A stretch of 64,000 nt of DNA from Dolomedes plantarius (lineage: Eukaryota; Arthropoda; Arachnida; Araneae; Dolomedidae). The stretch is from positions 61,825,668-61,889,667 of the forward strand of contig OU015493.1 of the NCBI GenBank assembly GCA_907164885.2, read 5' to 3'. The position numbers and the translations under genes were made by a program. Every line of letters starts with the position of its first letter. Positions within the stretch are counted from its first letter, which is position 1. Under the pieces are notes generated by a model, which was not told where the DNA came from, searched no databases, and worked only from the letters and a program-made list of their open reading frames with translations. This document shows, piece by piece, positions 1 to 12,825 of the stretch.

Positions 1-3000
1 AAAATATACTCCATTGCTGACTTAGTGCATTAAGAGACTGTTTTATAACCATCTACTTTAAATATTAGCAAAAGCAACTATTTGGCTCCCTTTCTGGGGA
101 GAATAGAAAAGTTATAAAGTATATAGAATTGTTTAAGTTTCAGAAGACAAGGTGACTTTAAATATAATTCATTAATGGGGTACTTCATTAAGATACTAAT
201 ATAATTACTTTACAATATTTGAAATATGCTCCTTTGCTGAGGTAGTACTATAAGAGACAGGTCTATAACGTTTAATTTTTAATATTACCAAATACCACCA
301 GCTTACACCTGTTCTAAAAATTCCTCTGGAGAATAAAAATTTTGAACTATATAGAATTCCTTTAAAATCAGAAGGCAATTTGACCTAACATTATATGCAT
401 TGTTGGAGTGCTGCATTAAATATAATACATTAATGGGAAACTTCATTAAGAGACTAATGTAATTACTTTAAAATATTTAAATTTGCCTCCATTGTTGAGG
501 TAGTGCATTAAAAGACAGATATATAATCTTCTTCTTTTATTATTAGCAAAAGACATCAGCTCGCACCCATTCTGAGCAACTTTTCTAGGGAGAAAAAAAA
601 GTTTTAAAATAAACACATTTCATTTAAGATCAGAAGAAAAAATGACCATAAATATAATGCATTGTAGGAGTACTGCCTTAACAGACAAATCTAAATATTT
701 TAAAATATTTAAAATATGCTCCATTGCTGACATAGTGCATTAAAAGACTGATCCATAACCATCTAATTAAAATATTACCAAAAGCTAAGAGCTGGCAAAC
801 TTTCTGAGTACCCTTTCTGGGGAGAATAATTTATTAACTATATAGAATGCATTTAAACTCAGAGGAAAAGGTGACTTTAAATATAATGCATTAATGGGGT
901 ACTTCATTAAGTGACTAATGTAATTACTTTACAATATTTAAAATATACTCCATTGTTGATTTAGTGCATTAAAAGACAGATATACAACCATTTATTTTTA
1001 ATATTAGCAAAAGACACCAGCTGGCACCCTTTTGGAGTCTTTCTGGGGAGAATAAAAAGTTAAAAATTATATAGATTTCATAAGACTTTTCAGAAGACAA
1101 AATGACCTTAAATATAATGCATTGTAGGAGTACTGCATTAACAGACAAATATAAATATTTTAAAATATTTAAAATATACTCCATTGCTGACATAGTACAT
1201 AAAGAGACTGATGTATAGCCATCTACTTTCAATATTAGCAAATGCCACCAGCTGGCACCCTTTCTTAGCACCCTTTCTTTGAAGAATAGAAAAGTTATAA
1301 AATACACAGAATTCATTTAAGTGCAGAGGACAAGGTGACTTTAAATATAATGCATTAATGGGGAATTTCATTAAGAGTCTGATATAATTACTTTACAATA
1401 TTTAAAATATACTCCATTTTTGTGGTAGTGCATTTAAAGACATATATATATATATATATATATATATAACCTTTTATTTTTAATATTAGCCAAAGACACC
1501 AGCTGGTACCCTTTCTGAGCTTTTCTGGGGAGAATGAAATGTTAAAAACTATATAGATTTCATTTAAGTTCAGAAGATAAAATGACCATAAATATAACGC
1601 ATTTTAGGAGTACTGCATTAACAGAGAAATCTAAATATTTAAGAATATTTAAAATATACTCCACTGCGGACATAGTGCATTACGAGACTGTTCGATAACC
1701 ATCTACTTTAAATATCAACAAAAAGCCACCAGCTGGAACACTTTCTGAGCACCGTTTCTTGGGAGAATAGAAAAGTTATAAGTGATATAGAATTCATAAA
1801 AGTTCAGAGAACAAGGTGACTTTAAATATAATGCTTTAATGGGATACTTCATTAAGAGACTAATCTAACTACTTTACAATATTTAATATATACTCCATTT
1901 TTGAGGTAGTGCATTAAAAGACATATATAGCACTTTCTTTTTTAATATTTGCAAATTACACCAGTTGGCACCCTCTCTGAGCTTTTCTGGGGAGATTCTT
2001 TAAATATAATGCATTGTTGGGGGTACTGCTTTTAGAGACTAATATAATTACTTTACAATACTTAAAATATACTTCAATGTTGAGGTATTAAGAGACTAAT
2101 CTAATTACTTTGCAAAATTTAGAATATACTCCATTGTTGATGTAGTGCATTAAGAGACTGAACTATAACGGTCTACTTTAAAGATTGGTAAAAGTCACCT
2201 GCTTTCACCCTTTCTGAGGAGAGAAAAATAGTGATAAACTATATAATTTTTTTTAAAGTTCAGATTGTAAAGTCACCTTAAATATAATGGATTGCTGGGG
2301 TACTCCATTAAAAGACTATTCTAATTACTTTACAGTACTTTAAATATGTTTAACATTGTTGAGGAATTAAGAGACTTATCTAATTACTTTACAAAATTTA
2401 AAATGTACTCCGTTGTTGAGATAATGCTTTCAGAGACTAAAGTATAACCATGTATTTTAAATACTGGCAAAAGCCAAAAGCCGGCACTCTTTGAGGAGTG
2501 CACTTTCAAGGGATATAAAGTTATAAAATATAGAATTAATTTAAGTTCAGAGGACATAGATTAAGAGACAGAACTATAACCATCTACTTTAAATATTAGC
2601 AAAAGCCACCAGCTGCCACCCTTTCTGAGCACCCTATCTGGAGAGAATAGAAAAGTTATAAACTATGTAGAATTCATTAAAGTTCAGAGGACTAGGGGAC
2701 TTTAAATATAATACATTGTTCGGGGACTGCATTAAGAGGCTAATCTAATTACTTTTTAATATTTAAAATATACTCCATTGTTGAAGCATTAAGAGACTAA
2801 TCTAATTTCTTTACAATAATTAAAATATACTCTCTTTTTGAGGTAATGCAGTAGGAGACTGATCTGTAACCATCTATTTTAAATATTGGCAAAAGCCACC
2901 ATCTGGCACCCTTTCTGGGGAGAAATAAATGTTATAAAATATATTTAATTTATTTTAGTTCAGAAGACATTGTGACCTTTAGTATAATGAATTGTTGTGG

Positions 3001-3120
3001 TGTTGCATTAAGAATTTAATCTAAATACTTTACAATATTTAAAATATATTCGATTGTTTAGGTGCTCCATTAAGATACTGATCTATAACCATCTATTTCA
3101 AATATTGGCAAAAGCCATTA
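1..3120. repeat. Tandem array, 230-bp monomers in a two-monomer higher-order repeat
   Basis: A diverged monomer of about 230 bp recurs head to tail. The anchor CTCCATTGCTGA-like word with a following TAGTGCATTAA occurs near 10, 228, 486, 718, 948, 1180, 1411, 1658 and 1892. Two monomer types alternate. One carries ATTAATGGGGTACTTCATT (near 172, 429, 890, 1353, 1840) and the other ATTGTAGGAGTACTGCATT (near 400, 660, 1120, 1600, 2010). The true repeat unit is therefore a dimer of about 460-480 bp. Order becomes irregular after about 2.1 kb. There is no coding capacity. Whether the array is larger cannot be told because the window starts inside it. Confidence 0.85.
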
Positions 3121-4045
3121 GCTCTCTAATGGTCCTTGAAACAGTTTCAAATAAAAAAACATCCTTTTAAATACATAGAAACATAAAAAATAATACTTAT
3201 TATAGAATATTTGCTTAAAGTTTAAGAGCATTCTTACAAAGAATGCAATTATTAGAATAATCAAATATTTTATACCCTGATCAGGATAATGTACAACTGG
3301 AAAGAGAGCCACCAACTGCAAGTTATGATCATGTGAGGACCCATAATCTTCTGTTTCCTTCAAAACATTATGCATAACAATTCAGGCTAGTCTTTCATTT
3401 TGGCCATTCTTCTTTTCACTTGCATAGAAAATTCTTTCTGGGGAGAAAAAAAAGTTTTAAACTATATATAATTCATTTAACTTCAGAAGATAAAGTGACC
3501 TTAAATATAATGCATTTTTCAGGTAATGTATTAAGAGATTAATCTAATTACTTTTCAAGAGTCTTTTAGCATGGTAACCATATATTTTACCTATTGGCAA
3601 AAGACACCAACATTATAATGCCTAACTTCCAGAAAAAAACGTGATTTTTTTTTTAAACAGCTGATAGTATTTCAAATAATAAAAGTGTCCAAACATAGAA
3701 ACATAAAATAAAAACTAAATTTTTGATAAAACATTTCCTTAATTTTTAGGTATAACCTTACAATCCCTGTAATTAGTAAAATAATCAAGTATTTTCTCAT
3801 TAAATCAGGATGATGTACAGCTGGATAAATCGCCCCCAACTGCAAGTTAGGATCATGTGAGGGCCCACATTCTTCTGTTTCCTTTATATCCTTTATATAA
3901 CAATTGCGAGACCTTAAATTTAGCCAATCTTCTTTTCACTTGCATAGAAAAGCCTCTCTGGGCAGAATAAAAAGAAGTTTTGAACTATATAGAATTCATT
4001 TAAATTGAAAAGTTAAAGGGACCTCAAATATACTCCATTGATGAG

Positions 4046-4240
4046 AGGGCCCCAGGTTGCCCAATTGTCCGCAGATCTGTACTGTCCGGCCGGCGCCCAG
4101 GCCCATATGAAATATCACCGAACATGCATGGGAAATTAATGTTTCGCTGTGTGTATATAGTGTTTGCTACGCAACGGCCGGCGGTCTCCAGTTTGACACC
4201 TGTCAAGTGGACCATCGTCCGGGACGACATAATCAGATGC
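4046..4240. mobile_element. GC-rich 195-bp retro-insert with 16-bp target duplication
   Basis: The 16-mer ATACTCCATTGATGAG occurs at 4030-4045 and again at 4241-4256. Between the copies lies a GC-rich segment unlike the AT-rich satellite on either side. A target duplication this long is typical of LINE-mediated (target-primed) insertion. No poly-A tail, box A/B pair or recognisable protein is seen, so I cannot say whether it is a SINE, a LINE 3' fragment or a processed host RNA. Confidence 0.6.
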
Positions 4241-5674
4241 ATACTCCATTGATGAGGTAGTGCATTAAGAGACTGATCTAATTACTTTTCAGGAGTCTTT
4301 TAGAATTAGAACCATCTATTTTTTACATATTGGCAAATGCCACCAACACTCTAATGCACAACTCCCAGAAGATATCGGGGAAAATGGTTATTTTACCAGC
4401 TGATAGTATTTAAAAAAATGTGAACATAGTTAAATAATTAAATATTTTATCAGCAAATCAGGATATTGTGCAGCTGTATAGAGAGTCGCCAATTGCAAGT
4501 TAAGATAATTGGAGGACCCATAATATTCTGTTTCCTTCAAAATCGTTGCATAACAATTCAGGCAAGACTTTAATTTTGGTGATTCTTCTTTTCACTTGCA
4601 TAGAAAATCCTTTGCGTGGAGAATAAAAAAAGTTAAAAAATATGTATAGAATTCATTTAAGTTCAGAAGACGAAGTATCATTAAATACAATATGTTGTTG
4701 GAGTTCTGCTTTTCGAGACTGATGTAACTACTTTTGAAGAGTGTTTTAGCATGATAACAATCTATTTTAAATAACGTCAAAAACCACCAGCACTATAATT
4801 CATAACTCCCTTAATAGATTGTGGAAAATGGTTATTTTAAAAGCTGATATTATTTCAAATAAGAAAACATCCTGTGAAATATATAGAAACATAAAATTAA
4901 ATCTAATACTTATGGAAGATTATTTGCTTGATTTTTAGGAGTAACCTTTCAAAGCAGGATAATAAAGATTACCAAATCAGGATAGTGTACAGCTCTATAG
5001 AGTGCCACCAACTTCAACTTAGGATCATGTGAGTATCCTTCATATTCTGTTTCTTTGAAATCCTTTTCATAACAATTCAGACATTTTTGCAATTTTTCTT
5101 TTTACTTGCTTAGAAAATCCATTCTGTGAAAGATAAAAAAGTTACAAGTTATAAGAATTACTTTAAGTTCAGAAGATAAAGTGACCTGAAATATAATGCA
5201 TTGTTGGGGTTACTGCATTAGGATTCTCATGTAAGTACTTTTCATGAGCCTTTTAGCATCATGACCTTCTGATTTTCATATTGGCATAAGCCACCTGCAC
5301 TGTAATGCATTAATTCCATAGTAACTAGCCCAAAAAAAGGGTTAATTTTAGAAACTTATTGAATGAGGATAAAGAAACAGACTGTCTAATACTTATAAGC
5401 ATTAAATACAGTGTTCACTTTTTCTTTTTATAAATATTAATTTTACTAAAGAAGAAATATCTAATAAATCATTTGATCTGCAAGAAATCAAAGCTAATTC
5501 TTGAGGCAGTATTTTTTCTTAATGTCTATGAGAAGCCTTTACTAGGCCTCTTTATGCTAAAATAAGAAAAAATTCTCTCACCAATTTTAGATATTTTTAG
5601 AGCAGGATAAGTAGCCAAGAGCTGAAAGTTATGGTCATATGATGCTCCATCATCCTCTGTATACTTGAGATCCT

Positions 5675-5862
5675 GTGTCAGACCATGGCCGAATAGCTAG
5701 GGCGCCTGCTTTTGGTACCAGAGGCAGTGGGTTCGAGTCCCGCGCTTGGTATGGACTTTAAGCAGGTATCCGGCTTGGTATCCGGCTTTAAGCAGTAGGT
5801 CCCCGTCTAATAAATCCTCGTGTGGCAAAAAATTGACCTTAGCGCCCCACACCAAACCAAAC
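5675..5862 (+). mobile_element. tRNA-derived SINE
   Basis: A tRNA-like head is visible. A box-A-like TGGCCGAATAGCTAGG lies at 5686-5701 and a good box B, GGTTCGAGTCC, at 5730-5740, the spacing expected for an RNA polymerase III type 2 promoter. It is followed by about 120 bp of non-tRNA body. The satellite reads TTGAGATCCTGT-like on the left and TTGAAATCCGTGA on the right, consistent with an imperfect target duplication. The acceptor stem does not pair convincingly, so this is a SINE and not a working tRNA gene. Confidence 0.7.
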
Positions 5863-6963
5863 CTTGAAATCCGTGACATTCTTTTTCCAGAAGGACTTTA
5901 ATTTTTTCCATTCTCCTCTTCACTTGCAAAGCAAATCCTTTCTGATGGAAAAAAAGCTATAGTTATTATCAAATTCATTTAAGTTAAGATGACTAAGTTT
6001 GAATAAATATAATGCATTAATGGGGTGCTGCATTATAAGACACATCTATGTAGTTTTAAAGAGCAGTTAAGCCTGATGACCAGCTATTTTCCATATAGGC
6101 CAAAGCGATCTGCACTATAATACATAACTCCCAAACTAGCTAGTAGAAAAATGTTAATTTAAGCAACTGCTAGCTTTAGAAAAAAGAAATGAGACTGTCC
6201 AATGTATAGAAATATTAAACACAATGTTAATTTTGGGGCATATAAATATTAATTTTACATTAGAAGAAAAAGCTAAGAAATCATCATTTACTGTACAATT
6301 GATTAAAGCTAATACTTGTAGCAGGATTTTTGCTTAATGTTCAAGAGCAACCTTACTAAGTCTCTTATTTCTAACTTAAGGAAATATTTTCTCCTTAAAT
6401 CTCGATATTTCAGTGCTGGAATGAGAGACACCAAGTGCATGTTGAGATCATGTTCATCCCATTTATTCCCTGTCTCCTAGAAATCCTTAACATTATCATT
6501 CTTGTAAAACTTAAACTTGGGCCTTTCTTCTTTTCACATGTCTAGCAAAATATTTTTGGGGCAGCAGAAAAAAGCTCAAAACATTATGAAATCATTTTAG
6601 TTCACAAGCAAAGTAACATTAAATATAATGTATTTTATACTGCATTAGGTGACCTATCAAATTACTTTTCAAAAGCTTTTAAGCACAAAAACCATCTATT
6701 TTCCACACTGGCAAAAGCACACTGCACTATAATGCATAACTGCAGAGTAGTTTGAGGAAAAAACTTAATTTAAGCAAATGATAGTATTAGAAACAAGAAA
6801 ATAGACTGTCTAATACATAGAAACATTAAATGCAATGTCAATATTTTGAATATATAAATATAAATGTTAATATTAGAAGAAACATACAGATATATTCACT
6901 TGCACTACAATTAATGAAAGCTAATAGTTATGGCATGATATTTGCTCAATGTTTAGGAGCTAC

Positions 6964-7226
6964 CAAGCTGCCCCGCCACAGGTCCAGGGTTCGACCCTGC
7001 TACTGGGCAAGGTCGACTCAGCCTTTCATCCCTTGAGTGGGTCGATAAAATGAGGACCAAGCATGCTTGGGAACTACACTCTGGAGGTCCCACGTCAGGT
7101 TGACCACCTGACTGAGACATATGCTGTATGGCACCCTAAGTCCGCGGTCAAGAAAGCGGAGATGGACACCGCCGGCCTTGGTCCACAGCAGACTGTTGCG
7201 CCATGAGTTTAGTTTTTTTTAGTTTG
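6964..7226 (+). mobile_element. tRNA-derived SINE (second family), 5' truncated
   Basis: An exact 8-bp duplication GGAGCTAC flanks the segment (6956-6963 and 7227-7234) and splits a satellite unit. Inside is a box B, GGGTTCGACCCTG, at 6987-6999. It is followed by CAGCCTTTCATCCC and GGTCGATAAAATGAGGACC, wording I associate with widespread invertebrate tRNA-derived SINEs (from memory). Box A is missing, so the 5' end is truncated. The 3' end runs into a T-rich stretch. Confidence 0.75.
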
Positions 7227-7951
7227 GGAGCTACTTTACTAAACATATTTTCTAAGGTAAGCAAATATTCTGCCCCCCTATCTGCAGGTTTTAGTGTTGG
7301 ATAGCTCTTTCAGTTTTCACCAGCTGACATGTTGGAGGTTTTAATCGTCTTATAGATAGTACAGCATTAGAACGATTTTTAGGATTCCTCAGGATGCCTG
7401 GGATTATTGCAATTTATTAGCCACCAACTGGAAGTTATGTTCATATGAGGCTAAATCCTCCTCCTTTTCCTTCAAATATTTAACATAATCATTTTGGAAC
7501 GAGCCTAATTTGGGCCATTATTTTTTTTTCAGTTGTAAAAGAAATCCTTTCTAGAGAGAAAAAAAGCTATAAACAGTATCAAATTCCTTTAATGTCATAA
7601 GACAGATTGATTTGTGGGCTACTGCATTAGGAGATTCATCTAAATACTTTCTAAGAGTCTTTAAGCATGATGACTATATATTTTGCATACTGCAAAAGCC
7701 ACCTGCACTATAATACATAACTCTTAGAACAGCTATTGGAAAATGGTTAATTTTAGCAGCTTATAGTATTATAAATAAGAAAACAGCCATTCAAATACAT
7801 AGCAACATAAATCAAAACTAATACTTATGGTAGAATTTTTGCTTAATGTTTAGGAGCAACCTTACAAATCCTCTAATTAGAAAAGAATCAAATATTTTAT
7901 CGTTAAATCTGTATATTTTAGAGATAGATAGAGAGCCACCAACTGAAAGTT

Positions 7952-8502
7952 TGCCCCGGGCGCCAGTTATGCTCGCTACGTCACTGGAGACGTATAGTCT
8001 TTAGTGACGATTCCCGTTTCCGATTGTGCCCTGACGACCACCGAAGAAGTGTCTGGAGACGTCCAAGACCGGATGGGGATCCCGCTCTTACTATCGCACG
8101 CCCTCAGGCCAACAACAGGGCGTTATGGTCTGGGGTGCCATTTTCTTTTCTAGCTGGACCTCTTGGGAAGTCTTTAGTGACCCACTTACAGCACATCGGT
8201 ACGTAGACGACTTTTTGTGACCCGTTTTGTTGCCGTTCCTATTGCGCAACCCTCGACTTACTTTTCAACAAGATAATGCAAGGTCGCATACGGCACGTAT
8301 TCTATGAATTGTCTTCAAGATCAAGTCGCCTGATCTCTCCCCCATAGAGCCCATTTGGGGCGTGATGGGAAGGCGATTGCAATTGTTCTGGAATGTTGCT
8401 GATTTAGCCGGACAGTTGTAGATAATTTGGCAAAAAATCCCGCTGGACACCATCGGGGAACTTTATCAGTCTATGCCAAGCCGGGTGACAGCCGGGACAC
8501 AT
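7952..8502 (+). pseudogene. Tc1-like transposase fragment, degenerate
   Basis: Forward-strand reading, with several frame changes, gives recognisable Tc1 pieces in order: SRFRLCPDDHRRSVWRRP around the first catalytic Asp (8010-8060), LWSGVPF in place of the usual MVWG block, a block like YVDD (near 8200), FQQDNARSHTARIL (about 8262-8310, GATAATGCAAGGTCGC), SPIEPIWGVMGRRL (8335-8372) and a C-terminal SMPSR (8473-8488). It lacks TIRs and has multiple frameshifts, so it is dead. It belongs to a different Tc1 family from the copies at 37-40 kb, 57 kb and 60 kb, and it interrupts the satellite array. Confidence 0.75.
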
Positions 8503-8725
8503 CTAAGTACTTTAAGCCTGAGTACTGAGCCTTTAAGCCTGATGACCATTTAATATATATTTTGGCAAAAACCACCTGTTGTATAATGCCAAATTCTCAG
8601 AGTACTTAGTGGAAAAGGTTAATTTTAGCAACCGAAGATATTAGAAATAAGAAAACAGACTAATACATAAAAACATCACGTACAATGTCATATTTTTTAA
8701 AATTTAAATTATAAATGTTAGAATA

Positions 8726-9818
8726 TCTTTATATATAAAAGGCAAAGTCTGTGTGTGTGTGTGACCGAGTTTTTGTCTGCTCGCGGCGCAGCGCAAAGAC
8801 GGTAGGTCGGACAGTCTTGAGATTCGACACGAAGATGCCCCCCCGAGGTCACATTATGCACCTCGAAGCCCTTTTTTCGATTTTTTAATTAGATTTTCCG
8901 TAATTAAATATTTAGTCGCGATTTGGAGCTCCCGGACGAGTAAAAGCTCCGTAAATCCTAACGTATCCGTCCAGGAATTTTTTTTTTCGGACGAGCCTAT
9001 ACGGGAAAAATGACACTATACGGAAATCCCAATTAAAATTGTCTGTATTAATTTATCGATTAATTGTGATTTTTTTTCGATCGCCTGTACGCACCCGTTT
9101 TTCGGAAAAAAACGCGAATTTGTCCGTGACCCTTTTTTCCAAATTGTCGAATCGATACGTAAATGTCGTTACATTTTTACGAAATTTTTATCTCAGAGAC
9201 CCTAGACATCACAGTTTCGAAAGCCAGAACCAAAATTAATTTACAAATTGTAGTTATTTTTTAATAATTTATTTTATGATTCGGAAAATCTTGCGAGAAA
9301 TCTCATTTTGGAGATTTCGTTCTTCATTTCCGGACGAAGGTAGCGGGTGAAAATAGGAGAAAAACCAGTTTTTCGACGTCATGCACGTGATGTGTTGGGT
9401 CGTTTGTCTTCTATGAATGATTGGGTGGTTAAAGGAAATCGATTACTATTGCAGTGATAATCGATTAAAAAATCACATTTAGTAATGCCGTAATTTTTTT
9501 GGCCAGCACTTAGTTAATATCATATAATTTGTGGTGTATTTGTGGAAAAAATCTATGAAGATTTCAAAGAACTTCAGCATGTGGAGGATGTGATATATTC
9601 GCTTTCAAGGAAATCGATTACTATTGCAGTGATATTCGATTAGTAATCCTATGTCAAAAATTTTGCCAAAATGTGCCAGAAAGGATTAAATTTATATGGG
9701 TAAAATAATGTATCGTGGTGAGGAAAAGGATGACAGCGACGCCCATTAACAAAGGGTTAAGGCTACTAAAAAATTGGTAATTACATTACCCGAGCAACGC
9801 CGGGACGGGTACAGCTAG
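8726..9818 (+). mobile_element. Non-autonomous Helitron
   Basis: The insert starts with TCTTTATATATAAAAG after a host A. It ends with CTAG followed by host T at 9815-9818, the terminal signature of Helitrons, which insert between A and T without target duplication. A short 3' hairpin is present just before the end: ACCCG at 9788-9792 pairs with CGGGT at 9806-9810. A GT-rich run follows the 5' end. No Rep/helicase coding is present in 1093 bp. Flanking satellite sequence is continuous across the insertion. Confidence 0.75.
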
Positions 9819-10919
9819 TAATAAATAGTTAAGAAATCTTCATTTGCACTACAATTAATCAAAGGTAATAGTTATTGTAGGATTTTGGATAAAACTTTTA
9901 GGAATAACCATATTAAGCCTCTTATGTCTTAAATAAGGAAATATGTCTCAATAAATGTCGATATTTTAGAGCTGAATAGAGAGCCACCAACTGCAAGTTA
10001 TGATTATTTGAACCCTCATCTTCCCATGTTTTCTCCCAAACTTTAACGTATTCATTCTGGGGAAATAAAAGTTATATACACTATTGAATTCATTTAAGTT
10101 CAGCAGAATATGTGACTTTAAATAGAATGCTTGGACAGGGTACCGTATTAGGATACCCACCTAAGAGCCTTTAATATTATGACCATCTACTTTCCATATT
10201 GGCAAAATCAACCTGCACTATTATTTAAACTCCCAGGGGGAAAAGGTTAATTTAAGCATCTGATACTATTATAAATAAACAGACCATCCTAATATATAGA
10301 AACATTTACCCAAACTAATACTTCTGTCAGGATATTTGCTTAATGTTTAGCACCAAACTTACTGAGAATATTCTTTCTAAAATACACATATAAATTTTTA
10401 TACTACAATGTCAATTTTTTGTGTATATAAATATTAATGATATATTAATAGAAATAGGTTTTAAATCTTCGTTTGAACTTTAATTAATCGAAGATAATAC
10501 TCATGGCAGGATTTTTGCTTAATGTTTAGGTGCAAGCTTACTAAACATCTTATTTGTAAGATAAGCAAATTATTTTCTCGTCAAATCTGGATATTATAGA
10601 GCCTTAAGTTTTCAGTAGGTGACATATTGGAGACGCTAATTCATTTTACAGACCGAATAGTGTTCAAACGATTTTTCGGGTTCTTCTAGATGCCCGGGTT
10701 TTTGTTTTTTGCTTGCCAACAACTGCAATTTATGATCATGTGTGGCCCCACCATCCCCTGTTTCATTGAAATCTTTGAATTAATCATTCTGGCAAGTCCT
10801 TAATTTTATCATTCTTGATTTCATTTACTTAGAAAACGAATTCTGGATAGAAAATATAAAAGTTATAAACATTAGGATATTCATTTAAGTTCAGTAGACA
10901 AAGTGAGCTGAAATATAAT

Positions 10920-11377
10920 GCTCAATTTCCATTCCCGTCACTGCCAACAGATGTCTGCACCATACTGGAGATGGGTGATTTGATTCTTTCGTCTCAGCGG
11001 TGGAATGCTTTTAGAATTAAAATATCTGTAAAACTATTAAAGTAACAGAATAACTGTAAGCAGAAAAAATTATCAGTTTTTAAAGCTCTTTCCAAATATG
11101 TAACATTTATGTACTTTCATGAAAAAAAATGCATCGATTTTGACATTATCAAATATGGCGGCTGGGAGGCTCATACATTTTCTGGACTCGCCCTTCAAAA
11201 ATTGCTGGTTTTTTATTAATTAAAAAATAACGGTAATAAAATTTAAAATTCGGGCTTCGAGGTGCACATGTTCAGACTCTTCACTGCCTGTGTGCAAAAT
11301 TTTATGGCTGTAAGTTTCACAGATTCGTCTCGAGGCCGCACACACACACACGCAAACATTCGCTTTTATTAATAAGA
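10920..11377 (-). mobile_element. Helitron-like 5' fragment
   Basis: Read on the minus strand, 11377 begins TCTTATTAATAAAAGCG after a host A, followed by a GT-rich run and a CACCTCGAAGCCC block. The Helitron at 8726-9818 shares that order and wording. The satellite stops at about 10919 and no CTRR terminus or hairpin is seen there, so the 3' end is missing or unrecognisable. Confidence 0.4.
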
Positions 11378-11435
11378 TTAAAGTTGAAAGGGAAAAAGTG
11401 TAACTGAAAGTAAAAAGGAAAACATGACCGCGAAA

Positions 11436-12395
11436 TCTCATCCCAAGACTGTTTGAACGCAGGTAAATATCAAGAAAGTAAAGTCTCTGATCTTAAAAGA
11501 AAATCCGTCGACTCAAAGGCCCATTGCATCGAAACTAGGAATGTCTTCTTGCACTGTAAGTAAAATCATTCATAAAAATTCGAAGTTAAAACAGATGTTC
11601 AAACCTAAAGTTCATCTGTTTTTACCAAAGCATATTACTGAAAGAAAAACAAATTGTAGAAAATTGTATGAAAAACACCTAGCTGCTGAAAAATGGAAAC
11701 TTGTGGTAACACTAGATGAGGCATGGGTTTATTTAAGTGACTGTAATAAAAAAATATCAATTTTCTATTGCTCAGCTGACGGGAATGACCTACGAAATGG
11801 CTTCGTAAGTGAACAGAAAAGTTCCCAATGGGATTCATGATAGTTGCAGGATTTTCTTACAACGGCAAATTAAAAATCAAAAAGTCTCAAGTAAAGCCAA
11901 AATTAGTTCACTCTACTATCAGCAGAATATTTTAGAACCAATATTTTAAGAAGAAATTCCAGCCTTATATGGAAAAGACATTGATAAAGTTGAGATTCAT
12001 ATGGACAAAAGCCTCTAATCACATGTGTGAATCAACTGCCGCTTATTTAGCAAAGAAATAATCATAAACAAGAATAAGTGTATCCCACTTAATGAAATAC
12101 CTGTAAAACCACCTGACGCTTCTCCAGTGGACTTTTGCGCTTTCGGTTTATTAAAACCAGCCTTAGGAAAACGGCATGCAAGAACACTGAACGGACTTTG
12201 GAAAACGGTCCAAGAGGAATGGGGTAAAATGACATGACAGTACTGAGAAAAAGCTTACTTTCATAGAAAATTCGATCTAAAGCTATTGTCAAGAACCATG
12301 GCTATTAGATAGAAGCAAACCACCGCAAAAATAAGGCATTTATACATAAAAATTAACTATCAAAATCGATTCCATAAAGTGCGAACGACCTTCTG
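11436..12395 (+). pseudogene. Degenerate DD41D-type mariner transposase
   Basis: The forward frames carry the same protein family as the element at 13230-14530. In order they show KENPSTQRPIASKL (11500), LPKHITERKTNCRKLYEKHL (11630), LDEAWVYL at the first catalytic site (11712), VAGFSYNGKLKIK (11843), a DKASNHMCEST block after one frameshift (12003), and SPVDFCAFGLLK with the last catalytic Asp (12125). There are several stops and frameshifts. The right end (CGAACGACCTTCTG then TA, 12381-12397) resembles the terminal repeat of the 13230 element; the left end is lost. A (TA)n tract follows at once. Confidence 0.75.

Positions 12396-12397
<2 letters not shown>

Positions 12398-12449
<52 letters not shown>
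12398..12449. repeat. (TA)n microsatellite
   Basis: Pure TA dinucleotide run directly after the terminal TA of the dead DD41D copy. Confidence 0.95.
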
Positions 12450-12451
<2 letters not shown>

Positions 12452-12825
12452 CAGTTAAATAATGAAATAAAGGAGACAATGAAAAAGCAAGACTGCTCAG
12501 AAAGCTAGTGCCGATAATATAACAACAGTACATCAGAACATGAAGGCCTTGTAGTTAGTGACCGGTGGGAGTTGTGACTCCTCCTCTCCGTTTAAAACAT
12601 GTTTTCAAGCCATGGCAACACTCCCGGAGGTCACTACAATTCTTGAAACCAAATTGAAGCTGAAAGCTTACATAAAATTAAAAAATAGAAATGAATTGCA
12701 AAGGAAAGCACAACAGCCAAAGCTCTCAGGACCTCAATGCATACCTTTATCAAATGTAACACACACAAATTCTAAGAATATAAAAAAAGTCAACACACAC
12801 CTCAAACACCAGCTTCAGCTAATAC

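Larger units (their letters stand above)
3121..10919. repeat. Older tandem array of roughly 500-650 bp units with insertions
   Basis: The 230-bp core continues but is embedded in a longer unit. A recurring landmark resembling CTTTTCACTTGCATAGAAA appears near 3413, 3935, 4590, 5097, 5915, 6530, 7530 and 10820. It is followed each time by TTCTGGGGAGAA, a GCCACCTGCACTATAATGCA-like word, and then GAGAGCCACCAACTGCAAGT. Units without visible insertions run about 500-650 bp and are strongly diverged by indels. The array is interrupted by separately listed insertions at 4046, 5675, 6964, 7952 and 8726. No host gene is visible here. Confidence 0.75.

Noticed and set aside
969..1371. Reverse-strand ORFs in the first satellite
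   Set aside because: They are periodic with the repeat and full of repeat-derived words; no independent support.
5681..5755. Functional tRNA gene
   Set aside because: Box A and B are present but the acceptor stem does not pair and the sequence continues as a SINE body with an imperfect target duplication.
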